From assembly GCA_009780435.1 (NCBI GenBank), contig WRAB01000019.1:1-39880 (forward strand): a stretch of DNA of 39,880 nucleotides, in the 5' to 3' direction. The stretch comes from Oscillospiraceae bacterium. GTDB lineage: Bacteria; Bacillota; Clostridia; Oscillospirales; Oscillospiraceae. The notes under the pieces are model-generated. The model worked only from the letters and a program-made list of their open reading frames with translations, did no database searches and was not told where the DNA came from. The translations under genes and the position numbers were made by a program. Below, in pieces: positions 17,337 through 24,474 of this stretch; the stretch's first letter is position 1, and every line of letters begins with the position of its first letter.

Positions 17337-17891
17337 TTAAAAGCTCACTTTCGGGGCCGATCTGACCTCTGGGGACTCGACTTGGAAGTATTCGCGCTCA
17401 CGGAAGTTCAGCATACCGGCAATGATGTTGCTGGGGAACTTTTGTATCTTTGTGTTGAACAGCGCCACTGCATCATTGTAGAACTGGCGGGCGAATGTAA
17501 CCCTGTTTTCCGTGTTGGTCAGTTCCACTTGGAGTTCTCTGAAATTTGCGTCCGCTTTCAGGGTGGGATAGGCCTCCGCCACGGCGAAGAGGGTTTTCAG
17601 CGTACCGGTCAGCGCGTTGTCCGCCTGGGCCTTCTCGCCGACTGTGGACGCATTGGCCATCCCCGCGCGGGCGGCGGTTACTCGTTCAAACACCTCGGAT
17701 TCGTGCTTTGCGTACCCTTTTACTGTCTCCACCAGATTTGGTATCAGGTCGAAGCGTCTCTGGAGCTGGGTATCGATTTGTGCCCAGCCGTTATCCACGC
17801 GGTTTCTCTGGACGACAAGACGGTTGTAGACTGCGATCACATAGATCACGATCAGACCTACTATAATTGCTACGATCCATAATGGGTTCAT
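17337..17891 (-). CDS. lemA: LemA family protein
   Basis: 184 residues. The N-terminus is one membrane helix ([22 protein letters not shown]) followed by the LemA core: [32 protein letters not shown], a long helical region, and [32 protein letters not shown]. The function is unsettled; it often sits next to M48 peptidases, as here, with a gap of about 33 bases. Probably cotranscribed with the HtpX-like gene. Confidence 0.93.
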   Translation of the reverse strand: MNPLWIVAIIVGLIVIYVIAVYNRLVVQRNRVDNGWAQIDTQLQRRFDLIPNLVETVKGYAKHESEVFERVTAARAGMANASTVGEKAQADNALTGTLKTLFAVAEAYPTLKADANFRELQVELTNTENRVTFARQFYNDAVALFNTKIQKFPSNIIAGMLNFREREYFQVESPEVRSAPKVSF

Positions 17892-18028
17892 ACATGCGCC
17901 TCCTTTATCATTTCTTTATTAAGTTTAGCATTAAAGTCCTTACAATGCAAGTACAGGGCATGGGAAATTCTCCCGACAACGAACCGGGCAGCCGCTTTGC
18001 AGCGACAGCCCGGTTTGTATCGTCTAGC

Positions 18029-19270
18029 TCACGCCTGCCGCATCAGCTTGAAAATCTGCCGCAGATTGGGCCGGTTGCCGGTGAGCATAATGCCGATCCG
18101 GAAAATCTTTGCGCTCAAGAAGCCCAACAGAAGCACATACAGGAGGCTCACCCCGGCGGAGAGTGCGATCTCCAACACAGGTACCTCTGTCATGGTCGCC
18201 CGGGCCATCATGACCAGGGGCGAGAAGAATGGCACGTAAGACAGCACCTGTGCATGGAAGGCATCCGGCGCAAACAGCGCCGAAAAGGACACGAAATAGG
18301 CCGCCATGAGCAGTACCGTGGGGATGCTCTGGGATGAACTCAAATCTTCCGCCCGGCTGACGGTGGAGCTCAATGCGGCGAATAAAAAGGCGTATGTAAA
18401 AAATGCAAGGAGGAAGAATAGGAACGCCATGCCTAAGATATTGGATGCAAAGATCATCTCCATGATCCCGCCGACCATGGGCGCAAATTCGTGCCAGCGT
18501 TCCAAGTTGAAATACATGACGAGCACGCCCGGGATCAAAGCGATTCCGAACTGGGTCAGAGCCACAAGCCCCACGCCGATTACCTTACCGAAGATCAGGG
18601 AGTTGGAGCTGGTGGAGATGGTCAAGAGTTCAATGGCCTTGCTGGTCTTCTCTGTAGACACCGAATGGGATACAATGGCCCCGTACATGGATACCATGAG
18701 CATCAGCAAAATGGTAAACGCCATGGCCACAAAATAACTCTGGCCCCCGTCTCGGCCAACCACTACCACATCCATGGTCGGGTCTGTGGCCAGGGCTGTT
18801 TCGATGACTGCAGCATCCACGCCCGCCTGTTCCAATGCCTGGGCCTGGGCCATGGCTCTCGCCATCTCGTAGAACATAAAATTGCCAGCACCCATCCAGT
18901 CGCTGCCCGGTATATAGACCGTGATTCCGTCCGCCGCCAACCGGAGTCCGATGGCGAAGTCGCCGGTCTCAAGTCCCCGCTCAATGGCGTCAGGGCGATC
19001 AATGGGCGTCCAGTCAAAATGGGGTGAAAAAGAGGCTATTATCTCCGGCGTATACCAGCCCGTGGTATCGTAGAATACGCCCACGGCCTGCTCTCCCGTG
19101 GCGTCGTAGTATATCTCCTCGTCTCCGCCACGATTGAAAAAGCCCAAGATCATGGGTAAGCTGGCAACCACCAAAAGCAAACTCATAAACAGAGCCACGG
19201 TGATGAGAAATCCCTTGCCCCGCACCATTCCCGTGTATTCAAATTTCAAGACATTGAAAAAGTTTCTCAT
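18029..19270 (-). CDS. ABC-2 type permease (NatB-like)
   Basis: 413 residues. One N-terminal membrane helix (FLITVALFMSLLLVVASLPMILG) is followed by an extracytoplasmic domain of about 150 residues, then five hydrophobic helices in the C-terminal half, including EKTSKAIELLTISTSSNSLIFGK between helices, typical of ABC-2 and NatB exporters. The ATG overlaps the stop of the ATPase gene (ATGA), so the two are coupled. Substrate unknown; NatAB-type systems export Na+ or drugs. Confidence 0.88.
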   Translation of the reverse strand: MRNFFNVLKFEYTGMVRGKGFLITVALFMSLLLVVASLPMILGFFNRGGDEEIYYDATGEQAVGVFYDTTGWYTPEIIASFSPHFDWTPIDRPDAIERGLETGDFAIGLRLAADGITVYIPGSDWMGAGNFMFYEMARAMAQAQALEQAGVDAAVIETALATDPTMDVVVVGRDGGQSYFVAMAFTILLMLMVSMYGAIVSHSVSTEKTSKAIELLTISTSSNSLIFGKVIGVGLVALTQFGIALIPGVLVMYFNLERWHEFAPMVGGIMEMIFASNILGMAFLFFLLAFFTYAFLFAALSSTVSRAEDLSSSQSIPTVLLMAAYFVSFSALFAPDAFHAQVLSYVPFFSPLVMMARATMTEVPVLEIALSAGVSLLYVLLLGFLSAKIFRIGIMLTGNRPNLRQIFKLMRQA

Positions 19271-20220
19271 GCCACATCTCCCCCATTTTCTTCAGGCGCT
19301 TTCTCTCTGCCCACTTTTTCCACAAAAATATCCTCTAAGCTGGGCTCTACAACCCCTATGGCGTCCATGGCGACCCGCCCCTCTATGAGGGCGGAAAACA
19401 GGGCGCCTTTATCGGCCTCGTTCTGTAAGGTCAGCAGGCATCCACGCCCCTGTACCTCGATCCCCGTCGTCAGCCTCACTACGGTGTCCAATTGCATCAA
19501 CTGTCGACGCAGTTCTTCCGCATCCGGGCCCTCTGGCGTGACGAATATCTGATGGCGCGGGTATCTCGCCTTAATCTCCCGGATCCGCCCGGCCAGGACA
19601 CTCTGTCCTTTATCGATAATACAGATATCATCGCAAAACTCTTCCACATAGCCCATCTCATGGCTGGAGAATAAGACCAGCTTCCCATCGGCCACCAACT
19701 CCTCCACAACCCGCTTGAGAATCTGAGAGTTCACCGGGTCAAGGCCCGAAAACGGCTCATCGAGAATGATGATATCCGGATTTGTAATCAGCGCAATGGC
19801 CAGCTGGATCTTCTGCTGGTTGCCTTTGGACAGGGTATCGAGCTTTTGATTATAATACTCCTCCGCCTCCAGGCGAACCAACAGCTTTTTTGCCCGCTCT
19901 TTGGCCACCTTTGATGAAAGGCCCCGGAGGGTACCGATATAGGCCATCTGTTCCCCGATGATCCGTTTGGGGTAGAGTCCCCGCTCCTCCGGCAGGTATC
20001 CGATCCGTTTCCGTAGCGTCTGAGTGGCCGCCCCGTCGATGGTGCTGCGCCCGCTGTCGGCGGGGAATATGCCCATAATCGTCCGGATGGTGGTGGTCTT
20101 CCCGGAGCCGTTCCGCCCCAAAAGCCCCATGGCCACACCGCTCTGGGCGGTGAAGCTCAAGTCCCGCAGCACGTGCTTTGCACCGAAGGATTTGTTTAAT
20201 TTTTCTACTCTCAACTGCAT
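19267..20220 (-). CDS. ABC transporter ATP-binding protein (NatA-like)
   Basis: 317 residues. Walker A is GLLGRNGSGKTTT, the signature region is TLSKGNQQKIQLAIALI, Walker B is IIILDEPFSGLDP and the switch is FSSHEM. A C-terminal extension of about 100 residues after the nucleotide domain (YPRHQIFVTPEGPDAEELR) ends in VEPSLEDIFVEKVG, as in NatA-type subunits. It energises the permease encoded next, with overlapping stop and start. Upstream lie the DUF2812 fragment and PadR regulator, which probably control it. Confidence 0.94.
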   Translation of the reverse strand: MQLRVEKLNKSFGAKHVLRDLSFTAQSGVAMGLLGRNGSGKTTTIRTIMGIFPADSGRSTIDGAATQTLRKRIGYLPEERGLYPKRIIGEQMAYIGTLRGLSSKVAKERAKKLLVRLEAEEYYNQKLDTLSKGNQQKIQLAIALITNPDIIILDEPFSGLDPVNSQILKRVVEELVADGKLVLFSSHEMGYVEEFCDDICIIDKGQSVLAGRIREIKARYPRHQIFVTPEGPDAEELRRQLMQLDTVVRLTTGIEVQGRGCLLTLQNEADKGALFSALIEGRVAMDAIGVVEPSLEDIFVEKVGREKAPEENGGDVA

Positions 20221-20234
20221 ATTTTTCTCCTTTT

Positions 20235-20567
20235 TTATAATCTATCCGCTTCCATTCGCCTGATCTTCCGCCGGAGTACAATCCAAGCCCAAATGCAGAC
20301 GCTTCCCCCGCCGATGAGACCGCCGATCCCGCCGCCCAGGAGCGTACGCATCGTCTCGGGCGCATCTAGGAGCCAAGCTGTAAAAAACGCCGCCCCAAAG
20401 CATACCACCGGGATAAGCATTGCCCAGGCCGAAAACCGGAAATAGGCTCTTTTGATCCGTTTAATGACCTCAACTTTGCTCTCAGGGTCTGTGTAAATCT
20501 CCAACACCGCTTCATCAGAGCGGATTCTCTTGCAGTAGACCCACCGGCCAACCTCGTCTCTCCGCAC
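20235..20567 (-). CDS. Truncated DUF2812-like membrane protein
   Basis: 110 residues. The segment WVYCKRIRSDEAVLEIYTDPESKVEVIKRIKRA resembles the C-terminal half of DUF2812 domains (…EIFTDPESK…), which normally follow padR genes. Two membrane helices follow (AWAMLIPVVCFGAAFFTAWLL and a Gly-rich GGGIGGLIGGGSVCIWAWIVL). The N-terminal half of DUF2812 is missing and the frame overlaps the end of padR by 53 bases, as if an internal deletion had joined the two genes. It may be a nonfunctional remnant or a shortened partner. Confidence 0.55.
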   Translation of the reverse strand: MRRDEVGRWVYCKRIRSDEAVLEIYTDPESKVEVIKRIKRAYFRFSAWAMLIPVVCFGAAFFTAWLLDAPETMRTLLGGGIGGLIGGGSVCIWAWIVLRRKIRRMEADRL

Positions 20568-20889
20568 ATGTCAGCTCCACCCCCCTGCTGCTCTCATAGA
20601 GTTCTCGGATTCGCACAATCTCCGCCATGAGTACCGCCCGGCCCAGGGGCGTGATCTCATAGATTTTGCGCTTCTCCTCCTCGGCGGCGACGGTGGTGAG
20701 CCCGCCTTTTTCCATCTTGCCGAGGGTGCCGTAAAGCGTCCCCGCACCTAGACGAATACGCCCTTTTGTGATCTCCTCCACGTGTTGCATAATTGCGTAT
20801 CCGTGGCGACGGTCTAACAGGGAGAGCAAAATATAGTAGGCCGTCTCCGACATGGGGATATAGGCGCTGATCAATTTTTCGTCACCCAT
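20515..20889 (-). CDS. PadR-family transcriptional regulator
   Basis: 124 residues. The PadR winged helix is clear: ETAYYILLSLLDRRHGYAIMQHVEEITKGRIRLGAGTLYGTLGKMEKGGL, then KRKIYEITPLGRAVL. The short C-terminus ends in a tail (GWPVGLLQENPL) that does not look like PadR and overlaps the following frame, consistent with a fused deletion junction. PadR proteins usually repress their own operon, here the ABC exporter. Candidate operators lie immediately upstream. Confidence 0.9.
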   Translation of the reverse strand: MGDEKLISAYIPMSETAYYILLSLLDRRHGYAIMQHVEEITKGRIRLGAGTLYGTLGKMEKGGLTTVAAEEEKRKIYEITPLGRAVLMAEIVRIRELYESSRGVELTCAERRGWPVGLLQENPL

Positions 20890-20912
20890 ATCAATTCTCC
20901 TTCCATCACGAC

Positions 20913-20961
20913 GTGATATATCGAGCCGCGACGCAAATATATCACACTTCGATATATCGTG
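20913..20961 (-). promoter_or_regulatory. Candidate PadR operator cluster
   Basis: GTGATATATCGAG at 20913-20925 and TTCGATATATCGTG at 20948-20961 are inverted copies of the same half-site, and AATATATCAC at 20935-20944 is a third partial copy. They lie 24-72 bases upstream of padR, between padR and the divergent murF. The A/T core is typical of PadR sites; binding is inference. Confidence 0.6.
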
Positions 20962-21054
20962 TCAAGATGTATTTGAAAATTTTTTTCTTTTCTTGAAGAA
21001 CAAGACCAGTTCATGGTAAACTATAGTAACCGAACAATTGGAGGGATCGCCACC

Positions 21055-22440
21055 ATGCACATGAAACCCATATCTCTAGCTAAGGCCGCCCAAGTGATGG
21101 GCGGTACACTCGTCGGCGGAGGGCCGAGCACGGAAATCCAGCAGGTGGTCATGGACAGCCGCCGGGACGTGACGGGCGCCCTGTTCGTCGCCATCCCCGG
21201 CAACCGGGTAGACGGCCATGATTTCGTATCCGATGTGCACCAGCGCGACGCCGTCTGCGCCCTGGTGGAGCGGGAGATAGACGCATCCGGCCCCTTGATC
21301 GTCGTGGATTCCACCCTGCGGGCCATCCGGGACTTGGCGGCCTATTACCGGAGCCTCTTTGACATCCCCGTCATCGGCATTACCGGCAGTGTAGGCAAGA
21401 CCGGCACCAAGGAGATGATCGCCGCTGTCCTGGCTACCAAATATAGCGTCCACAAGACCGAGGGCAACTTCAACAACGAAATCGGCACCCCCATGACCAT
21501 CTTCGGCCTGCGGGAGCACCATCAGGTCTTCGTGGCGGAGATGGGTATCTCCGACTTCGGCGAAATGGCCCGCCTCACGGAGATGGTGCGGCCAGATATT
21601 GCCGTCTTTACCATCATCGGCTATGCCCATATCGAGTTTCTGGGCAGCCGGGAGGGGGTTCTCAAGGCCAAGGGCGAAATGGTCAAGTGCTTAAATCCCG
21701 ACGGCCTGTTCATCGCTAACGGCGACGACGATATCCTCCGGCCCCTCAAAGTCACCGACCTCTACCCGGAGCAGGCCGGCGTCAAGAAGCTGATCTACGG
21801 TCTCACCCCGGGCAATGATTACCGGGCCGAGCATATCGTCAACCTAGGCGAAAACGGCGTCTCCTGCACCCTGTGCTGGGGTGATGCAGCCATCGACGTG
21901 ACCATCCCTGTCTTCGGGGAGCACATGGTCTACGCCGCCTTGGCCGCCGCCGCCGTGGGCGCGGCCCTGGGTCTCTCCCCGGCTGAGATTGCCCGGGGAA
22001 TTGAATCTTTCACCAACGCAGATAAGCGATCCGACATCTTCAAAACGGATTTTCTCACCATTATCGACGACAGCTACAACGCCAACCCCACCTCTGTGGA
22101 GGCGGCGATCACGGCGCTGGCCAAACTCCCCGGACGCCGGGTGGCGGTCATCGGCGACATGGGGGAGCTGGGTACGGATTGCCATAAGCTCCACCACGAA
22201 CTGGGCGCCTTTGCCGCCCGGAGCGGCGTCGATTGCATCGTCTGCGCCGGGCCATTGAGCGAACACACTTACCGGGGTGTCAAAGATACAAACCCCGATC
22301 TCCAGGCCTGGTATTTTCCCGATAAGGACACGGCCCTGGAGGCATTGCCCGCCCTGCTTCAACAGGGAGACCAAGTCCTGGTCAAAGCCTCCCGTTCCGG
22401 GCGGTTTGAGGATATTGTAACGGCGTTGCGGGGGCTGTAG
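21055..22440 (+). CDS. murF: UDP-N-acetylmuramoyl-tripeptide--D-alanyl-D-alanine ligase
   Basis: 461 residues from the ATG at 21055, preceded by GGAGGG; the longer frame from 21013 has no ribosome site. It adds D-Ala-D-Ala to UDP-MurNAc-tripeptide in the cytoplasm. The N-terminal domain has VVMDSRRDVTGALFVAIPG, the ATP-binding P-loop is GITGSVGKTGTKE, then NFNNEIGTP, EMGISDFGEM and, in the C-terminal domain, DDSYNANPTSVEAAI and IGDMGELG. All expected motifs and a normal length are present. It stands divergent from the padR operon. Confidence 0.96.
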   Translation: MHMKPISLAKAAQVMGGTLVGGGPSTEIQQVVMDSRRDVTGALFVAIPGNRVDGHDFVSDVHQRDAVCALVEREIDASGPLIVVDSTLRAIRDLAAYYRSLFDIPVIGITGSVGKTGTKEMIAAVLATKYSVHKTEGNFNNEIGTPMTIFGLREHHQVFVAEMGISDFGEMARLTEMVRPDIAVFTIIGYAHIEFLGSREGVLKAKGEMVKCLNPDGLFIANGDDDILRPLKVTDLYPEQAGVKKLIYGLTPGNDYRAEHIVNLGENGVSCTLCWGDAAIDVTIPVFGEHMVYAALAAAAVGAALGLSPAEIARGIESFTNADKRSDIFKTDFLTIIDDSYNANPTSVEAAITALAKLPGRRVAVIGDMGELGTDCHKLHHELGAFAARSGVDCIVCAGPLSEHTYRGVKDTNPDLQAWYFPDKDTALEALPALLQQGDQVLVKASRSGRFEDIVTALRGL

Positions 22441-22459
22441 GCGTGCAATGCCTATTCCT

Positions 22460-22568
22460 CAAATCCCCAATATCTCGGCGTGTATATTGATCGAATTCGT
22501 CACGGCAGCGCCGTGGCGGGGAGGTTCTCGCACAAATCCCAATATCTCGGCATATACTGGATCAAAAT
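22460..22568 (+). repeat. Imperfect direct repeat after murF
   Basis: Two copies of about 36 bases, at about 22460-22496 and 22533-22568, share CAAATCCCCAATATCTCGGC and CAAATCCCAATATCTCGGC respectively. In the frame of the small gene downstream they would read QYLGVYIDRI and QYLGIYWIKI. Confidence 0.6.
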
Positions 22569-22590
22569 CTGGGAGAAAGGGATCAATTTC

Positions 22591-22803
22591 ATGGACGATT
22601 ACAGAGGCCACCACGACGCACCCCCTCCTCGCCCTGGACTTCTTTCAGCCTTAGGCGACGGCAATTTGTTCGGCGTCTCCTGGCCGATCCTGCTGATCCT
22701 CTTGGCAGTGCTGGGCCTGTATCTCTGGCTGGGCAAATCCGGCGACACGTTAGGCCTCCTGCAAAACGGCTTAGGCGGGATATTGGGTGGAATTTTGAAA
22801 TAA
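22591..22803 (+). CDS. Small single-helix membrane protein
   Basis: 70 residues from the ATG at 22591, with GGAGAAAGGG about eight bases upstream. A hydrophilic, His- and Pro-rich start (MDDYRGHHDAPPPRPG) is followed by one membrane helix (WPILLILLAVLGLYLWLG) and a Gly/Leu-rich end GLGGILGGILK. It could also begin at a GTG at 22480 (107 residues). I do not recognise the family. It follows murF and is closed by a hairpin at 22811-22847, so it may be cotranscribed with murF. Confidence 0.6.
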   Translation: MDDYRGHHDAPPPRPGLLSALGDGNLFGVSWPILLILLAVLGLYLWLGKSGDTLGLLQNGLGGILGGILK

Positions 22804-22810
22804 GACACAG

Positions 22811-22847
22811 ATGAGGCCAATGCGAAAAATACCCGCATCGGCCTCAT
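22811..22847 (+). terminator. Terminator-like hairpin after the small membrane gene
   Basis: Arms ATGAGGCCAATGCG and CGCATCGGCCTCAT pair with one mismatch. Only a short T-run follows on the plus strand. Confidence 0.55.
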
Positions 22848-22900
22848 TTGAATATACTCAAATAATAATTTTTTGCAAATTTTCTTGTTTTTCAAGTATG

Positions 22901-24061
22901 CTAACGTTTCTTTTTTAACATTTTCCGTGTCATAAACCGAATCACCCCATAGGGAAACCGTTCTAACTCCCGCACGGTCTGTTGCAGTGCCGTCCGGATG
23001 GGAATCCCTTGCGGACAGTGCTTCTCGCACTTGCCGCACCCATTACAGAGAGAGGCGTTTTTTCCATCCCCTGTGGCCGCATACCAGTACATACTCATCC
23101 ACCTGCCCCCCAACGCCGCATCGTTGAGCTTTGTGAGACAGAGGGGGATATCCACCCCCGCCGGGCAGGGCATACAGTATCCGCACCCCGTACAGGGCGA
23201 CTTTAGGACAGCCCGGATCGCCGTGCTGACCTGATCATAGAGGGCCAGTTCCTGATCTGTAAGACTTCCCGGCGACCCCTGGGACGCCACACGGATATTC
23301 TCCTCCAGCATCTCCATGGTCGTCATCCCCGATAAGGCCGTCAGCACCTGGGGATGATCCCACACCCAGCGGAGCGCCCACTCCGCCGGGGATCGCTTGC
23401 CGGGGGCTTTCTCCCAGACGGCCTGCGCCGCTGGGGGCAATTGATGCACCAGCGTCCCGCCCCGGAGAGGTTCCATAACCATGACGGGGATGCCCTTTTC
23501 TGCGGCGTATTCCAATCCCCGCCGCCCCGCCTGGAAGTGCTCGTCGTAGTAGTTGTATTGAATCATGGTAAACTCCCAATCCCAGGCGTCTATAAGGTCT
23601 ATAAAGTCCTGTCCGCTACCGTGGAAGGAAAATCCCATCTGCCGGATGGCGCCGCTGGCTTTTTTCTCTTGAATCCAGTCCAAGATTCCCAATTGGCAGA
23701 GTTTTTCCCAACTGGTCAAGCTCGGCAGCATGTGCACCATGTAGTAGTCGATGTAGTCCGTCTGTAATCTGGTGAGCTGGGTCTGAAAGAGGCGCTCGAA
23801 GTCCGCTGGCTTTCGCACCAGATAATAGGGCAATTTGTCGGCGATGTATACCTGGCTCCGCAGATCGTCTTTGGCCAGAATTCGCCCCAGGATCGCCTCA
23901 CTGCCGGTGTAGATATAGGCCGTGTCGAAATAGTTGATCCCCTGATTGATGGCATAGCGAATCTGCCGCTCCACCTCGGCCTCGTCCTTGTGAAATCGCA
24001 TACAGCCAAAGGCCAGTGCGGAAATCTGCTCTCCCGTCTTGGGATTTGTCCGATATTGCAT
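22901..24061 (-). CDS. Aldo/keto reductase with C-terminal 4Fe-4S clusters
   Basis: 386 residues with TAGGAGGA before the ATG. The N-terminal barrel has the tetrad Asp46 and Tyr51 (YFDTAYIYTGSE), Lys76 (ADKLP) and His110 (YYMVH). A C-terminal ferredoxin-like region has CTGCGYCMPCPAG near residue 292 and CNGCGKCEKHCPQG near 340, enough for two cubane clusters. This fusion is common in anaerobes. The reaction is NAD(P)H- or ferredoxin-linked carbonyl reduction; the substrate is unknown. It is transcribed away from the cysteine-rich mini-gene. Confidence 0.92.
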   Translation of the reverse strand: MQYRTNPKTGEQISALAFGCMRFHKDEAEVERQIRYAINQGINYFDTAYIYTGSEAILGRILAKDDLRSQVYIADKLPYYLVRKPADFERLFQTQLTRLQTDYIDYYMVHMLPSLTSWEKLCQLGILDWIQEKKASGAIRQMGFSFHGSGQDFIDLIDAWDWEFTMIQYNYYDEHFQAGRRGLEYAAEKGIPVMVMEPLRGGTLVHQLPPAAQAVWEKAPGKRSPAEWALRWVWDHPQVLTALSGMTTMEMLEENIRVASQGSPGSLTDQELALYDQVSTAIRAVLKSPCTGCGYCMPCPAGVDIPLCLTKLNDAALGGRWMSMYWYAATGDGKNASLCNGCGKCEKHCPQGIPIRTALQQTVRELERFPYGVIRFMTRKMLKKKR

Positions 24062-24150
24062 GTCCCTGTCCTCCTATGGCACAATAGGCCCCCCGTCGCA
24101 TATACTGGACTGTCCCCCTATAGAGGGGATCACTCACCAGGAGGTGTTTT

Positions 24151-24294
24151 ATGGGAGCTATGTGCGGTTGTTTTACCAGTTGCTGCTGCATCCGATGCCG
24201 CTGCCACTGCCGGTGTCGTTGTCAGGTCTTCCATTTCCGGTGCTGTCGGTGTTGCCGGGAGTTTGACTGTGATCGGTGTTGTCGGTGTCGGTAG
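24151..24294 (+). CDS. Cysteine/arginine-rich mini-protein (47 residues, 18 Cys)
   Basis: The ATG at 24151 has a textbook ribosome site (CAGGAGGTGTTTT) and the frame ends with TAG at 24292-24294. The product has 47 residues, of which 18 are Cys (positions 5, 7, 11-13, 16, 18, 20, 22, 24, 31, 32, 34, 35, 40, 43, 44, 46) and 10 are Arg. The middle alternates Arg or His with Cys (CRCHCRCRC). An intrinsic terminator follows 14 bases after the stop. There is no signal peptide or membrane segment. I recognise no family. Metal binding of metallothionein type is the simplest guess. The low-complexity TGC/TGT repeats leave other frames open too, but only this one has a start signal and fits the terminator. 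Confidence 0.65.
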   Translation: MGAMCGCFTSCCCIRCRCHCRCRCQVFHFRCCRCCREFDCDRCCRCR

Positions 24295-24307
24295 GTTAGA
24301 TTTGTCA

Positions 24308-24340
24308 AAAGAGGCGGCATCGTGCCGCCTCTTTGTTTTT
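24308..24340 (+). terminator. Intrinsic terminator of the Cys-rich mini-gene
   Basis: Perfect 12-base arms AAAGAGGCGGCA and its complement around a 3-base loop, followed by GTTTTT. Confidence 0.9.
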
Positions 24341-24360
24341 ACAAGAATATTTGTTACACA

Positions 24361-24474
24361 GGCTCCTTTTCCAAAGGAGCTTATCGGAAAAGCCGACTGA
24401 GGATTGCCCGTGACTGCGGCGCAGGGAGAATCCTCCGGCACTTCGTGCCACCTCCTTTGAAAAAGGAGGTTTTT
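24361..24474. repeat. Family B inverted-repeat element, copy 2
   Basis: Same ends as the copy at 15778-15894 (GGCTCCTTTTCCAAAGGAGC and CCTCCTTTGAAAAAGGAGG) and the same inner GATTGCCCGTGACTGCGGCG. It touches the stop codon of the sensor kinase gene. Confidence 0.8.

Noticed and set aside
22438-22803. TAG read-through from murF into the small membrane protein
   Set aside because: MurF is complete at its stop, RF1 is encoded in this window, and an open frame of about 50 codons before the internal ATG is not improbable at this GC content.
23990-24400. A 136-codon plus-strand frame overlapping the Cys-rich mini-gene
   Set aside because: It begins inside the aldo/keto reductase, lacks a ribosome site and runs through the terminator hairpin at 24308-24340.
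24361-24474. CRISPR-like array suspected from repeated palindromes
   Set aside because: The repeats are dispersed single elements with inverted ends, with no regular spacers and no cas genes.
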